64,000 nt of DNA. Origin: an uncultured Flavobacteriaceae bacterium (GTDB taxonomy: Bacteria; Bacteroidota; Bacteroidia; Flavobacteriales; Flavobacteriaceae). The DNA is taken from NCBI GenBank assembly GCA_947493175.1, contig CANLQD010000003.1, forward strand, positions 186,001 to 250,000, read 5' to 3'. The position numbers and the translations under genes were made by a program. Below, piece by piece: positions 17,390 to 27,234 of the stretch. Position 1 is the first letter of the stretch. Every line of letters begins with the position of its first letter. Under the pieces are notes generated by a model. The model did no database searches. It saw nothing but the letters and a program-made list of their open reading frames with translations, and was not told the DNA's origin.

Positions 17390-18352
17390 ATGAAAAATAT
17401 AATTTTAATTCTTGGTATCATTTGGAACACCACTACCGTTACCGCACAAGACAACAACCAACATAATTTACCCGACACCGCCTATGGTCCAGAAATACCT
17501 CATGAGAAAGGCTATTTGGTAGAGGAAATCAAGGATGGTCTTTATTGGGTCACCGACGGGCTCTACAACGCCATGTTCTTAGTGTACGACCAAGGGGTGG
17601 TAGTGGTAGATGCACCGCCGACTATCGGGGAAAACTATTTAAAGGCCATAGCTGAAGTCACTGACAAACCAATAACCCATTTGGTATACAGTCATTCCCA
17701 TACCGACCATATCGGAGGTGCGGGACTGTTCCCAAAAGGGCTTGAAATCATTGCGCACGAAGATACCATGGAAATACTTGAAAGACGAAAAGATACTAGA
17801 AGACCCATACCGACCAAAGTATTTGCTGAAAGTCACGAACTGGTCTTGGGCAACCAACGATTACAACTGTATTATCACGGTAAAAACCATATGGATGGTA
17901 ATATTTTTATCTACGCCCCGGAACAAAAGGTGCTTATGTTGGTCGATATCGTCTTTCCAGGATGGGTTCCCTTTAAAAACCTCGGAATTGCAGAAGATGT
18001 GCCCGGTTATATGAAAGCGCACGACATTGCTTTGGGCTATGATTTCGAAACCTTTGTTGCCGGGCATGTAACCCGTTTAGGAACTAGGGCCGATGTAACC
18101 ACCTCCAAAGCCTTCGTTACCGATCTAAAAGAAACAGCGCAACAGGCTTTTGGAAAGGTCGACTTCAGCAAAAGTGCACAGGAAACAGGTTACGAGGACA
18201 AATGGAAAATGTACAATACCTATTTTGAAAAAGTAGTCGATGTAGCCACCCGGGAAATGAAAGAAAAATGGAATGGGAAACTAGGTGGGCTCGACACCTA
18301 CCTACGGGACGACGTCTGGGCGATGTGCGAAAGTCTTAGTGTAGACTTTTGA
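17390..18352 (+). CDS. Secreted MBL-fold metallo-hydrolase
   Basis: A 320-residue exported metallo-beta-lactamase-fold hydrolase. Signal peptide at residues 1-19; zinc motif HSHTDHIGG (H102, H104, D106, H107); a later H in GKNHMDGN, a D in LMLVDIVFP and H in FVAGHVTR complete the site. The order of motifs fits the family of quinoprotein-relay or B3-like hydrolases; I cannot name the substrate. It lies between the pirin gene and a small membrane protein 27 bases downstream, a probable three-gene transcript. Confidence 0.9.
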   Translation: MKNIILILGIIWNTTTVTAQDNNQHNLPDTAYGPEIPHEKGYLVEEIKDGLYWVTDGLYNAMFLVYDQGVVVVDAPPTIGENYLKAIAEVTDKPITHLVYSHSHTDHIGGAGLFPKGLEIIAHEDTMEILERRKDTRRPIPTKVFAESHELVLGNQRLQLYYHGKNHMDGNIFIYAPEQKVLMLVDIVFPGWVPFKNLGIAEDVPGYMKAHDIALGYDFETFVAGHVTRLGTRADVTTSKAFVTDLKETAQQAFGKVDFSKSAQETGYEDKWKMYNTYFEKVVDVATREMKEKWNGKLGGLDTYLRDDVWAMCESLSVDF

Positions 18353-18379
18353 CCAACTGATAAACTGAAAACAATTATT

Positions 18380-18850
18380 ATGAAATCTAAAAATAGTATG
18401 CACACCTTGGCATTGGTGTTTAATAGTGCTTTTTCAGGAGCTTTCCTGTTCATCGCCATAGTGATTGCGCCCTTTTGGAAATCGCTTTCGGAACCTGAAA
18501 TCCTAGACTGGTTCAGCTCCTTTTTCTGGAGGTTTCCGACCATCATGGTACCTCTAAATTTACTGACATTTGTTTCCATTGCGGTAGGCTATGTAAAACA
18601 TCGCAAAAGAAAAAATGGTAGTGGTAATTTGTGGCTAGGTACCTTGGTCATTATTTTTTTATGTTCGATAACCTACCCCCTTTTTTTCGATGGAGCGAAT
18701 AAGGTGCTTATGGGGACCTCGGGCTCAGGGACTGGTATAATGAACACACTTAAAAACTGGGAGCTTTGGCATTACACAAGGACCTTTTTGTCCCTTATCT
18801 CCTTAGTCTTGTTAGTAGGAATCGGTTTTAAAAAGGAAGCTGCACAATAA
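18380..18850 (+). CDS. Four-helix membrane protein, DUF1772-like
   Basis: A 156-residue protein with four helices (about 10-30, 50-72, 83-100, 130-150). The last segment, NWELWHYTRTFLSLISL, has the W..WH..R pattern of DUF1772 (anthrone-oxygenase-like) membrane proteins. That assignment is tentative. It follows the MBL hydrolase by 27 bases and is convergent with the ABC permease gene. Confidence 0.7.
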   Translation: MKSKNSMHTLALVFNSAFSGAFLFIAIVIAPFWKSLSEPEILDWFSSFFWRFPTIMVPLNLLTFVSIAVGYVKHRKRKNGSGNLWLGTLVIIFLCSITYPLFFDGANKVLMGTSGSGTGIMNTLKNWELWHYTRTFLSLISLVLLVGIGFKKEAAQ

Positions 18851-18915
18851 TCATCCCATTTTAGCTAAAAAAATCAGTCTAAGAGCATTCTCAACTGATT
18901 TCTTTTGGTTTTCGA

Positions 18916-21465
18916 TTAGGCAACCTCCTTACGCAACACCTCCAATGGGGGGCTGTTCAATACACTACGACTATTGAAAAGCCCTATGAGCAATACCAAT
19001 ACGGTAATGCCCGGTAAAACGATCAAAAAGGGAATCCATGAAGGGATGAACTCGGTCTTAAAAACAAAAGTTGCCAGCAATTGGCTACCAAAGAACGAGA
19101 GCACAATACCGATACCACTGCCCAGTATGCCCAAGTAAAAATATTCCAATGCGGTAATACGTCGTATTTGCTTGCTCTTGGCCCCTAGGGTTCGCAACAG
19201 CACATTTTCTTTGATCCGTTGGTATTTGCTATTTCGTACGGATCCGATGAGGACAATAATACCGGTGAGAATACTAAAGAAAGCCATAAAGTTGATGACC
19301 CAGGCAATCTTATCCAAAATGTCCTGCACCAAGACCAGTAACTGGCGTATATCGATAATGGATACCGTTGGGAACTTACGCACCAGTTCCCGTTGTAGTT
19401 TGGCCGATGACTTTTCATCGGGCGCATTGGTGCTCAATACATGAAATTGCGGCGCATTTTCCAAAACTCCTTTGGGAAACACCACGGAAAAGTTCATCTG
19501 CATACGGCCCCAATCCACAGCACGCGTGTTGGCTACGATCGTATGCATCAAGACCCCTTGCACATTAAAAACCAGGGTGTCCCCTTCGACCACCTGGGCA
19601 TCACGTGCCACATTATCGGAGAGTGAAATAGGAATGGCTTCCCCCTCTGCAAATTCGGGATTCCATTCTCCGGAAGCCAAGGTCTCCGATGCGACCAGGG
19701 AATCGCGATAGGTGGTTCTAAATTCGTGATTTAAAATCCATCGATTGATGGTCGAGGTAGTATCTTCCCGAATGTCGTTCACCGAACGGCCTTTGATCCG
19801 CTGGATCCGCATGGTCACTATAGGAAAGTTATCGATAACGGGAAGTCCGTTGTTTCGAATGCTGGCCGCAGCCGCTTCGGTCTGATTTGTCTGTACATCC
19901 ATCAAAATAAGATTGGGTGTTTTGCCAGTGGCTTCCAAAGAAGTGCGTTCCCGAAGAATATCTCTCGTGAAATAGAGGGTACTGATCAAAAAACTTCCCA
20001 CCCCAATGGCCAGTAACAATACCAAGGTCTGGTTGTTGGGTCGATAGAGGTTCAACAAGCTTTGACGTGCCGTAAACCCCCAAGAAGCCGGAAAGTACTT
20101 TTTCACCAATTTCATAAAAAGCAAAGCAATTCCGCTTAAAACGGCAAATACGACTAAAATTCCAAAAACAAAAGCTAACGCAAAACTAATATTCTGCAGA
20201 ATCCAAAAAGAAAAGGCAAAGAGAAAAAGCAAAATACCCGTCATTACCAAAAAAGTAACTTTTCGGGCATTGGGCGAGGTGGTTTCCTGTATCCGTAATG
20301 CCTGCAAAGGTGATACATACCAAGTGCCCAGCAAGGGAGACAAGGCAAACAGAACCGACATGGCCAACCCCAGTAACGGTCCAATGACCAAGGGCTGCAC
20401 CGATAGGGAAACTTCCAGTTCAATTGGCAAAAAGTCTTTGAGTATCCATGGAAACAACTGTTGCAACCCCAGACCAATCGCAGTACCAACAAGCCCGCCT
20501 AACAAACCGATTCCCGCAATCTGTATGAAATAGATCAAAAAGGTCTGTTTTCGGGTTGCTCCCAAGCATTTGAGTACCGCAAGGGAAGCTAATTTCTCTT
20601 TGATGTAAATGTGCACCGAACTGGCAATGCCTACACAGCCCAATAATAAGGCGATAAAAGCGACCAGGTTCAGAAACTTTCCAAAATTGTTATAACGACG
20701 GCCCAAACGACGCCCGGTAGACTCATGAGTGTCTAAATCTGCGTTTTCGGCATCGAGGATAGGGTCTAGTCGATTCGCCAAAGCCACATAGTCGGGTTCT
20801 GGATTCGCCACAAAATAATTCTTGTATTCCACACGGCTCCCTGTCTGTACCAGACCGGTATCGTTGATATAGCGATATGGGATGTACACAGGAGGTGCAA
20901 CCGAGGTCGAAATACCCGTACTACCCGGCCCGGAGGTGATAGAACCTGCAATAGGCAAGGTAATATTCCCCACCTTTATAGAATCGCCTACCTGTAAGCT
21001 GTATTGCAGCATTAAGGTAGCATCGACCAAGGCCCCTCCCCTACTCTGGTAATCAATGGCCGCCGAAGAAGGTACGGTCTCTAACTTTCCATAAAAAGGA
21101 TAGCCACCGTTAATACCCCGAACAAAGGCCAATTTGGTCGCATTGCGTTTGGGGAAAGCTACCATCGACGGAAAATTGATTTCGGTGGCATTGGCGCCGC
21201 CCAACGAATCGATCAATTGCTGTACCCGTTCCGTTGGGGGTTGCCTGCTAACAATGATGTAGTCAGACCCCATGAGCGATTTCGACTGCAGGGTAAAATT
21301 CTCTTTTAGGTTGCCACCGAACGATTGTATGGAGACCAAAGCGGCGATCCCCAAAATAATGGAAGCCATAAAGAGAAATAGCCTCTTAAGGCTCGCACGC
21401 CCATCGCGCCATGCCATTTTAAAGAGCCATCGGCTACCTGCTGAAGTTTTCGGTAATTCGTTCAA
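18916..21465 (-). CDS. ABC exporter permease, YbbP-like (FtsX family)
   Basis: An 849-residue permease with two FtsX domains. One N-terminal helix (residues 25-48), a large periplasmic domain, helices at about 255-390, then a second set at about 405-510, a second periplasmic domain and closing helices at 715-840. This ten-helix, two-repeat layout matches E. coli YbbP and differs from four-helix MacB. Its start overlaps the end of the ATP-binding gene by four bases. With the TesA-like lipoprotein divergently encoded, the trio mirrors tesA-ybbA-ybbP. Likely handles lipids or lipoproteins at the inner membrane (inference). Confidence 0.9.
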   Translation of the reverse strand: MNELPKTSAGSRWLFKMAWRDGRASLKRLFLFMASIILGIAALVSIQSFGGNLKENFTLQSKSLMGSDYIIVSRQPPTERVQQLIDSLGGANATEINFPSMVAFPKRNATKLAFVRGINGGYPFYGKLETVPSSAAIDYQSRGGALVDATLMLQYSLQVGDSIKVGNITLPIAGSITSGPGSTGISTSVAPPVYIPYRYINDTGLVQTGSRVEYKNYFVANPEPDYVALANRLDPILDAENADLDTHESTGRRLGRRYNNFGKFLNLVAFIALLLGCVGIASSVHIYIKEKLASLAVLKCLGATRKQTFLIYFIQIAGIGLLGGLVGTAIGLGLQQLFPWILKDFLPIELEVSLSVQPLVIGPLLGLAMSVLFALSPLLGTWYVSPLQALRIQETTSPNARKVTFLVMTGILLFLFAFSFWILQNISFALAFVFGILVVFAVLSGIALLFMKLVKKYFPASWGFTARQSLLNLYRPNNQTLVLLLAIGVGSFLISTLYFTRDILRERTSLEATGKTPNLILMDVQTNQTEAAAASIRNNGLPVIDNFPIVTMRIQRIKGRSVNDIREDTTSTINRWILNHEFRTTYRDSLVASETLASGEWNPEFAEGEAIPISLSDNVARDAQVVEGDTLVFNVQGVLMHTIVANTRAVDWGRMQMNFSVVFPKGVLENAPQFHVLSTNAPDEKSSAKLQRELVRKFPTVSIIDIRQLLVLVQDILDKIAWVINFMAFFSILTGIIVLIGSVRNSKYQRIKENVLLRTLGAKSKQIRRITALEYFYLGILGSGIGIVLSFFGSQLLATFVFKTEFIPSWIPFLIVLPGITVLVLLIGLFNSRSVLNSPPLEVLRKEVA

Positions 21466-22154
21466 AGCGCTTCGGTCAATTGGTTCTCAATGATCTTACC
21501 GCCTTTTAATCGTAAAATACGTTGTGTTCTTCTGGCCAAGTCCAGATCGTGCGTCACTATAACCAAGGTGGTACCGGCGGCTTCATTCAGTTCAAAAAGC
21601 AACTGTATGACCTTCTCCCCGGTTTCCTCGTCCAGATTACCGGTAGGCTCGTCGGCAAAAAGAATTGCAGGTCGGTTCGAAAATGCCCGTGCCAAAGCTA
21701 CGCGTTGTTGCTCCCCTCCCGATAACTGCGAGGGGTAATGATCGAACCGATTGGCCAAACCTACCTTTTGCAACAGTTCCTTTCCCACTTTGGTAGCATT
21801 TTTAGCTCCCTGTAACTCTAGGGGTACGACCACATTTTCCAGGGCCGTCAGGGTCGGCAGTAGCTGAAAATTTTGAAAAATAAAGCCTACTTTACTGTTT
21901 CGTAGTGCGGCACGCTCGTCTTCATTCAAAGAATTAATTTCGGTACCACAGAGGGTTACCGTTCCCGTATCGGGCCTATCCAAACCTGCGCAGAGCCCTA
22001 ACAGGGTGGTTTTTCCACTTCCCGAGGGCCCGACGATCGAAAAGGTGGCACCTTGCTTGATATCGAACGAAATATCATCCAATACCGTTAATTTTTTCGC
22101 CCCGCTATCATAGGTTTTCCCAAGCTTGTGAACGTTTAATATCTTTGTTGTCAT
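21462..22154 (-). CDS. ABC transporter ATP-binding protein, YbbA-like
   Basis: A 230-residue ABC ATPase: Walker A GPSGSGKTTLLG (about residues 42-53), Q-loop FIFQNFQLLP, signature LSGGEQQRVALARAF, Walker B AILFADEPTGNLD, switch histidine in VIVTHD. The sequence belongs to the LolD/MacB/YbbA group that energises FtsX-type permeases. It overlaps the permease start by four bases. Cytoplasmic, at the inner membrane. Confidence 0.94.
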   Translation of the reverse strand: MTTKILNVHKLGKTYDSGAKKLTVLDDISFDIKQGATFSIVGPSGSGKTTLLGLCAGLDRPDTGTVTLCGTEINSLNEDERAALRNSKVGFIFQNFQLLPTLTALENVVVPLELQGAKNATKVGKELLQKVGLANRFDHYPSQLSGGEQQRVALARAFSNRPAILFADEPTGNLDEETGEKVIQLLFELNEAAGTTLVIVTHDLDLARRTQRILRLKGGKIIENQLTEAL

Positions 22155-22227
22155 AGCAAACGCTTATCGCAATTTTCCGTAAGACGGAAAAATAATAAAA
22201 TGATTCCGATTTTAACATCCCATACCC

Positions 22228-22923
22228 ATGCAGAACCTCTTAAAGTTTCGTTATTTTTTAGCTTTGTTGGTATTGGCTTCTTGTGGAGAAAGTCAAAAAA
22301 AAGAACCAGAAGCCGAATCGGCACCAAAAAAGGAGGCAGTACCCAACGAAACTGTCGCTAGCAAAGAAAACAAGGTAATTCTCTTCTTCGGCAATAGTTT
22401 GACCGCTGGTTACGGACTCGATACCGAGGAGTCGTTCCCTGCGTTGATACAGGACCGATTGGATTCACTGGGCCTCCCCTATACAGCCATCAATTCGGGA
22501 TTAAGCGGGGAGACGACAACAGGCGGACTCAACCGACTGCAATGGGTATTGAACCAAAAGGTCGATGTTTTTGTGCTGGAACTCGGGGCCAACGATGGAC
22601 TGCGGGGCATTCCCTTGAAGGAGACACGAAACAACCTTCAGGCCATTATCGATGCCGTGAAGGAAAAAAATCCTGAGACGGAGATTATCTTGGCGGGGAT
22701 GCAGATCCCACCTAACATGGGGCAAGAATATACCAAGGAATTTCGGACCATTTTCCCCGACTTGGCCGAAAACAACGAATTGGCCCTGATTCCCTTTTTG
22801 TTGGATGGCGTTGCCGGCCGGCCCGAATTAAATTTACCTGATGGCATTCACCCTACTGCCGAAGGGCAAAAAATCGTTACGAATAATGTATGGGCGGTTT
22901 TGGGGGATTTACTGAACGAATGA
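22228..22923 (+). CDS. TesA-like SGNH esterase lipoprotein (arylesterase)
   Basis: A 231-residue SGNH/GDSL hydrolase. Lipoprotein signal with lipobox LASC (C19), so it is anchored to a membrane rather than free as in E. coli TesA. Block I GNSLTAGYG gives the nucleophile S57; GAND (120-123) supplies the oxyanion asparagine; D205-G-I-H208 closes the triad. A charged spacer (residues 22-47) precedes the domain. It is divergent from the YbbA/YbbP-like transporter, a long-known neighbourhood. Its TGA overlaps the ATG of the next gene. Confidence 0.92.
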   Translation: MQNLLKFRYFLALLVLASCGESQKKEPEAESAPKKEAVPNETVASKENKVILFFGNSLTAGYGLDTEESFPALIQDRLDSLGLPYTAINSGLSGETTTGGLNRLQWVLNQKVDVFVLELGANDGLRGIPLKETRNNLQAIIDAVKEKNPETEIILAGMQIPPNMGQEYTKEFRTIFPDLAENNELALIPFLLDGVAGRPELNLPDGIHPTAEGQKIVTNNVWAVLGDLLNE

Positions 22924-23858
22924 AATTTGAACTCGACATTGATCACAACCTTATGGACCAATTGGCTGCACAATTGGATAGGCACCATAATGGCTCTCAG
23001 CTATTTTTTCCAAAAGAACTCGGCGACGGAAGCATCACGCTAAAACAATTTCCCGGCCAGATAGAATTGTATCACTTTGTATTTCGGCTGTCACGAACGG
23101 TAGAAATGTATTCGTTCAACCCCGACCACAGCCAGTGGCTACTGTTGAACATTAATCTTTCCAAAAAAGCGGTCAAAAAAACCGTTAACGATAGCACCAT
23201 CAATATTCAAAAATTTCTTCCCTCGGGAATCCTATTATATACCCCCAACACCAAGGTCTATAGCAAAAGTCCTAAGGGGGAAGACTTCGAAATAGCCTTG
23301 GTACGAATCCATAAAAGCTTTTTTTCCATATACGAAAATGAAGAAATCGACACCCTGCAGCATTCGGGGAATGCTATCGTGTATGAAGATTTGGATAGCA
23401 AGATGGAAAACCAATTAAAAAAGGCACTCGAACCGATGGGCAACATGCTCTCTATGCATGCCTCCCTTCTTCAGTTTATTGGAGATTTCGTAGCCAAATT
23501 AAAAAATCGGGAAAAGGAACATCACTTTGAGCATTTGCATCCAAATGATGTAAAAGGGCTTTTTATGGCCGCTGCCCACCTTAGAGATCCGTTGGCCGAG
23601 AAAATCCCTTCGATCAAGGAACTATCAAATATTGCGGGCATGGGTACCACCAAATTCAAAATCACTTTTAAACAGGTGTTTGGAAAACCTCCCATGCAGT
23701 ACCATCAAAAAATCAAATTCGAATATGCGCGCCAAGAATTGTTGAAAAAACAAAAAACAGCTTCAGAGTTGAGTTATGAATTAGGGTATTCGCATCCCTC
23801 TAAATTTACCGAGGCCTACAAAAAGCAGTTTGGGGAACTGCCGTCGGCCACTACCTAA
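22920..23858 (+). CDS. AraC-family transcription regulator
   Basis: About 312 residues. The N-terminal 190 residues form a ligand domain without a recognised name; the C-terminal HTH_18 shows SIKELSNIAGMGTTKFKI and the second motif SELSYELGYSHPSKFTEAYKKQFG. I start at ATG 22920, overlapping the esterase stop codon (ATGA), because the frame further upstream lies within that gene. The overlap implies co-translation with the esterase, which is unusual for a regulator and suggests a functional link. Confidence 0.88.
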   Translation: MKFELDIDHNLMDQLAAQLDRHHNGSQLFFPKELGDGSITLKQFPGQIELYHFVFRLSRTVEMYSFNPDHSQWLLLNINLSKKAVKKTVNDSTINIQKFLPSGILLYTPNTKVYSKSPKGEDFEIALVRIHKSFFSIYENEEIDTLQHSGNAIVYEDLDSKMENQLKKALEPMGNMLSMHASLLQFIGDFVAKLKNREKEHHFEHLHPNDVKGLFMAAAHLRDPLAEKIPSIKELSNIAGMGTTKFKITFKQVFGKPPMQYHQKIKFEYARQELLKKQKTASELSYELGYSHPSKFTEAYKKQFGELPSATT

Positions 23859-23930
23859 ATCGTCTTCCTTGGTAAATAGTTCGTCTTTCTAGGGTAACTG
23901 CGCCCGGGCAATGGCACGTAGATTTGCCTT

Positions 23931-24893
23931 ATGAAACTATTTATTACAGGAGGTACCGGATTTGTGGGAAAAAGTATTATTCCCATATTGATAAAAAATG
24001 GCTATCACGTATACGGACTTGCCAGAAGCGAAGCGTCGGTGGAAAAGCTGAGGGCGTTGGGTGCCGTTCCGGTGCGAGATGACCTGACGGCCCTTTCCCA
24101 AAATACCGTGAACGCACTAAACAAGTGTGATTTTGTATTGCACTCGGCCGCCCATATGGACCTCACATATGATAAAAAGCCTTTTTATCGTATGAATGTC
24201 GAGGCGACCAAAGAACTACTTCGGATATCCGAAGAGAATGGCATCTCTAAATTCATTTATATCAGCGCCGCCCCCGTTATACCAGGTTCCCCTATCGTGA
24301 ACCAAACGGAGGCTCAAGCAGGCACCGATCTTCCTTCCGCATTGTACCCTAAAACCAAAGCTATCGCCGAAAGACTCGTCCTGGCCGCGAATACAGATAG
24401 TTTTAAGACCCTCGCCTTAAGACCCCCCGCTATTTGGGGGCCCAACAATCATCATTATGAGGATTTGATGAAGAATGTAAAAAACGGCAAATGGAGGTGG
24501 ATCGGCGGTGGACATCAAATACTGTCTACGATTCACGTAAAAAACCTGGCCAATGCCGTATTGGCCGCTTTTGTTTCGAACAAAGGTGGAGAGGCCTATT
24601 TTGTAACCGATGGCGATCGACGATCCATGCGACATACGTTCACCGAGATTCTAAAAGCTGAGGGGTTAGAACCCGGAGATAAGGAATTACCTAGAAGCAT
24701 AGCTGTGGTCATGGCACATATATTCGGCGGACTCTGGAAACTTCTTGGATTAAAATCAAGACCTCCCGTGATGCCGCTCATGATTCGCCTAATGGGAACT
24801 GAATTTTCGGTGTCGGACACAAAGGCCAGAAGAGAGCTGGGCTATACCAATGCGATCGATTTTGAACAAGGAATACAGGAACTAAAGAAGTAA
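23931..24893 (+). CDS. NAD-dependent epimerase/dehydratase (3-beta-HSD-like)
   Basis: A 320-residue extended SDR enzyme. GGTGFVG (7-13) binds NAD(P); the active site has Y139-P-K-T-K143 and an upstream YISAAPV segment; substrate-side motif LRPPAIWGP. It resembles the 3-beta-hydroxysteroid dehydrogenase/isomerase group rather than sugar-nucleotide epimerases, but substrates in bacteria vary. Cytoplasmic. It follows the AraC gene by 72 bases in the same direction. Confidence 0.9.
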   Translation: MKLFITGGTGFVGKSIIPILIKNGYHVYGLARSEASVEKLRALGAVPVRDDLTALSQNTVNALNKCDFVLHSAAHMDLTYDKKPFYRMNVEATKELLRISEENGISKFIYISAAPVIPGSPIVNQTEAQAGTDLPSALYPKTKAIAERLVLAANTDSFKTLALRPPAIWGPNNHHYEDLMKNVKNGKWRWIGGGHQILSTIHVKNLANAVLAAFVSNKGGEAYFVTDGDRRSMRHTFTEILKAEGLEPGDKELPRSIAVVMAHIFGGLWKLLGLKSRPPVMPLMIRLMGTEFSVSDTKARRELGYTNAIDFEQGIQELKK

Positions 24894-25117
24894 TCTGATC
24901 ATACGGATTTCCTTAGCTAAACCCAAGCAATCCGTAAATAGTAGCTTCTATTGACACAAGAAAGTAATACATAAATCCTATGAACTAGTTCGTCACGAGA
25001 ATACGCTATTCAACTACAAAAGTTTCAAGCACCAATCCATTCTAAATATAAACTATTATTGCAATCGGAGATGGCACACCTTCCTATAACATCTTGCCAA
25101 TAGGATGTAGGAATCCT
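24894..25117. other. Convergent intergenic region
   Basis: Lies between the epimerase and the LytTR regulator. A weak hairpin (acggatt at 24903, aatccgt near 24931) could terminate the epimerase transcript. No gene seen. Confidence 0.45.
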
Positions 25118-25846
25118 TTACTTTTTCAAAATTTTATTCTTCAGCACCGTCTCCATCAAACTATTCTTGTAATTACGGCTTACAGGAATACCAATGTCCC
25201 CTATTTGCACTTTATGCGGTTCCAGGGTATTTATCTTCTGTAAGGCAACAATATAGGATTTATGCACTTGCAAAAAAGAATCGGCCCGCAGCTGCTGCAT
25301 TACTTTTTTTAGTGGCATCAATGCCAGGTGCTTTTTGCCTCCTTCTACATGAAAAACTACGTAGTTCTGCATGGCCTCCACGAACAAAATGTCGTTCGTA
25401 AAAATCTTGATATAGGTCTGATCACTTTTTATAAAAATGTAATCGCCCTCAATGTCCGGTTCTTCAATTTGCGGGGCGGATTTCAAAAGGTCCCAATAGC
25501 TCTTTACCTTCATCACAGCCTTAAAAAAGCGATTGAACGTAATGGGTTTTAGCAGGTAATCCTGCACATCCAATTCAAAACCTTCCAACGCATAATTGGG
25601 AAAAGCCGTGGTCAAGATGACCATAGGAGGGTTTTTAAGGGTCTTTAAAAATTCCATCCCGTTCATTCTGGGCATTTGTATGTCCAGAAAAAGCAAGTCT
25701 ACCGAGTGCTTATCTTGAATGCCGGAAAACTCCATCGGGTTGTTTCCCGTACCGACCAATTTTAAAAAATCGACCTCCCGGATATAGTTGGTGATACACT
25801 CCCTGGCCAAAGGCTCGTCATCAATAATTGCACAATTAAGTTCCAT
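25118..25846 (-). CDS. LytTR-family response regulator
   Basis: A 242-residue regulator. Receiver domain with acidic residues D9/D10/E11, phospho-acceptor D55 (LLFLDIQMPRMNG) and conserved T/K positions (VILTTAF, YLLKPI), then a LytTR DNA-binding domain at about 135-240 (FLQVHKSYIVALQKIN). It lies nine bases after its kinase. Unlike the pair at 11787-13570, the receiver has the canonical DIQMPRMNG motif, so the two systems are not a recent duplication. Confidence 0.93.
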   Translation of the reverse strand: MELNCAIIDDEPLARECITNYIREVDFLKLVGTGNNPMEFSGIQDKHSVDLLFLDIQMPRMNGMEFLKTLKNPPMVILTTAFPNYALEGFELDVQDYLLKPITFNRFFKAVMKVKSYWDLLKSAPQIEEPDIEGDYIFIKSDQTYIKIFTNDILFVEAMQNYVVFHVEGGKKHLALMPLKKVMQQLRADSFLQVHKSYIVALQKINTLEPHKVQIGDIGIPVSRNYKNSLMETVLKNKILKK

Positions 25847-25855
25847 AACAGCCTT

Positions 25856-27004
25856 TTAAGTTTGAAAAACGGGGGATTCTATTTCTTGTGTTTTATGGGA
25901 TACTTCAGGAAGTGCTAATTGTAATTTTAGTTCCGCACTGTAGGTCCCTTTCGTTTCCTTTACTTTCAATGCATACGAATTAGGGTATAGCAGCTCAAGT
26001 CGTCGTTTTACATTCTTTAGACCAATTCCGCTGCTTTCATACACCCCCTTCACCACCGTGTTGGTTTCGGGCCTATAGGTATTGGAAATACGAAATATCA
26101 GGTGGGCATCTTCCTGTTTCAATGCGATTTTCAACCAATTGTTGGCACCCGTGGTTTGGGACACATGCTTAAATGCGTTCTCTACAAAGGGCATCAGTAT
26201 AAAGGGGGCGATTTTTATTCCGGGATGGTCAGAAATTTCCATAACTACTTCAACGTTGACGCTATCATCTAACCGCAGTCGGCTTAATTCTATAAAGTTC
26301 GAAAGATACCGTATCTCTTTATCTATTTCAATTTCTTTCTCATTGCATTCATACAGCTGGTACCGCAATAAGTCCGAAAACTTGGCCAAAGATTCAGATG
26401 CCATATCCTGATTCTTATGAATCAATACAAAAATGGAGTTGATGGTATTGAACATGAAATGCGGATTAAACTGGGATTTTAAAAACTTAAGCTCCGTTTC
26501 GATTTTTTCCTTTTCCAGAACTTGCTGCCTTTTTTGCGCCTGAATATAATTCTTGCCCAGTTTAATGCTCATGGCCAGCGTCATGCTCGCCACGGTAGAT
26601 GGAAAGGAATTCGATACGAACAATCCCAAGAACGTAGCATCACCGAACAGACCCTCAAAAGAGGAGCCAGACAAGAAGGCGGTCACGTAATAGCCCGAAA
26701 TAATCAGTGCCGCTGTCACCATAATGGTGGCCACTACCAACAGGGCGAAAACAATGTAACGCCCTTTGTACAAAAAACGAGGCATTAAAAAATACAGACT
26801 AAAATATACCCCGAAGGCCTGTAGCACCACATAAAAAACGAATTTGGTGCTGTATGGTGAATACAGAATATTATGGGCTGCCTCTACAACACTCCCACTG
26901 GCAAGACTCCACCATGCAAAATGATACAACAACCAAAACAGCAGGTGGTATATCTTGTATTTATAGAACCATTGTAGCATTGTCGAAAACTGAGGTAGCT
27001 TCAA
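25856..27004 (-). CDS. LytS-type sensor histidine kinase
   Basis: A 382-residue kinase. Four helices (about 18-36, 54-74, 82-105, 122-146), a coiled linker (QAQKRQQVLEKEKIETELK) and the His_kinase domain with SQFNPHFMFNTINS, phosphorylated at H182; the ATP-binding end shows GIGLKNVKRRLELLYP. No large periplasmic domain. It is transcribed with the LytTR regulator and divergent from the secreted-protein cluster at 27235-30170, which is a plausible regulon (inference). Confidence 0.93.
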   Translation of the reverse strand: MKLPQFSTMLQWFYKYKIYHLLFWLLYHFAWWSLASGSVVEAAHNILYSPYSTKFVFYVVLQAFGVYFSLYFLMPRFLYKGRYIVFALLVVATIMVTAALIISGYYVTAFLSGSSFEGLFGDATFLGLFVSNSFPSTVASMTLAMSIKLGKNYIQAQKRQQVLEKEKIETELKFLKSQFNPHFMFNTINSIFVLIHKNQDMASESLAKFSDLLRYQLYECNEKEIEIDKEIRYLSNFIELSRLRLDDSVNVEVVMEISDHPGIKIAPFILMPFVENAFKHVSQTTGANNWLKIALKQEDAHLIFRISNTYRPETNTVVKGVYESSGIGLKNVKRRLELLYPNSYALKVKETKGTYSAELKLQLALPEVSHKTQEIESPVFQT

Positions 27005-27056
27005 ATTTAAGCAAAAAGACTACTGCACCTATTTTTAGCTTGTAAGGTGGGGCTTA

Positions 27057-27091
27057 AAATTGACAACAGGAACTAAAAAATTGACGACAGG
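27057..27091. promoter_or_regulatory. Direct-repeat pair, possible LytTR binding site
   Basis: AAATTGACAACAGG at 27057-27070 and AAATTGACGACAGG at 27078-27091, starts exactly 21 bases apart. LytTR proteins are known to bind direct repeats with this two-turn spacing. It lies 53 bases upstream of the kinase gene and 144 upstream of the divergent gene. Confidence 0.5.
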
Positions 27092-27234
27092 TACCAATGG
27101 ACAAATCACCCTGAAATCGGGAAAGCTTTCCACTTAATAATGTGGGTCGTCAAGTAGCATTAGGCATTGGTCATTTATTTTTTCAGTTCTTTTCGTCTTA
27201 TAGTTCATTTGTCATCATTGAAAAATGACAACAC

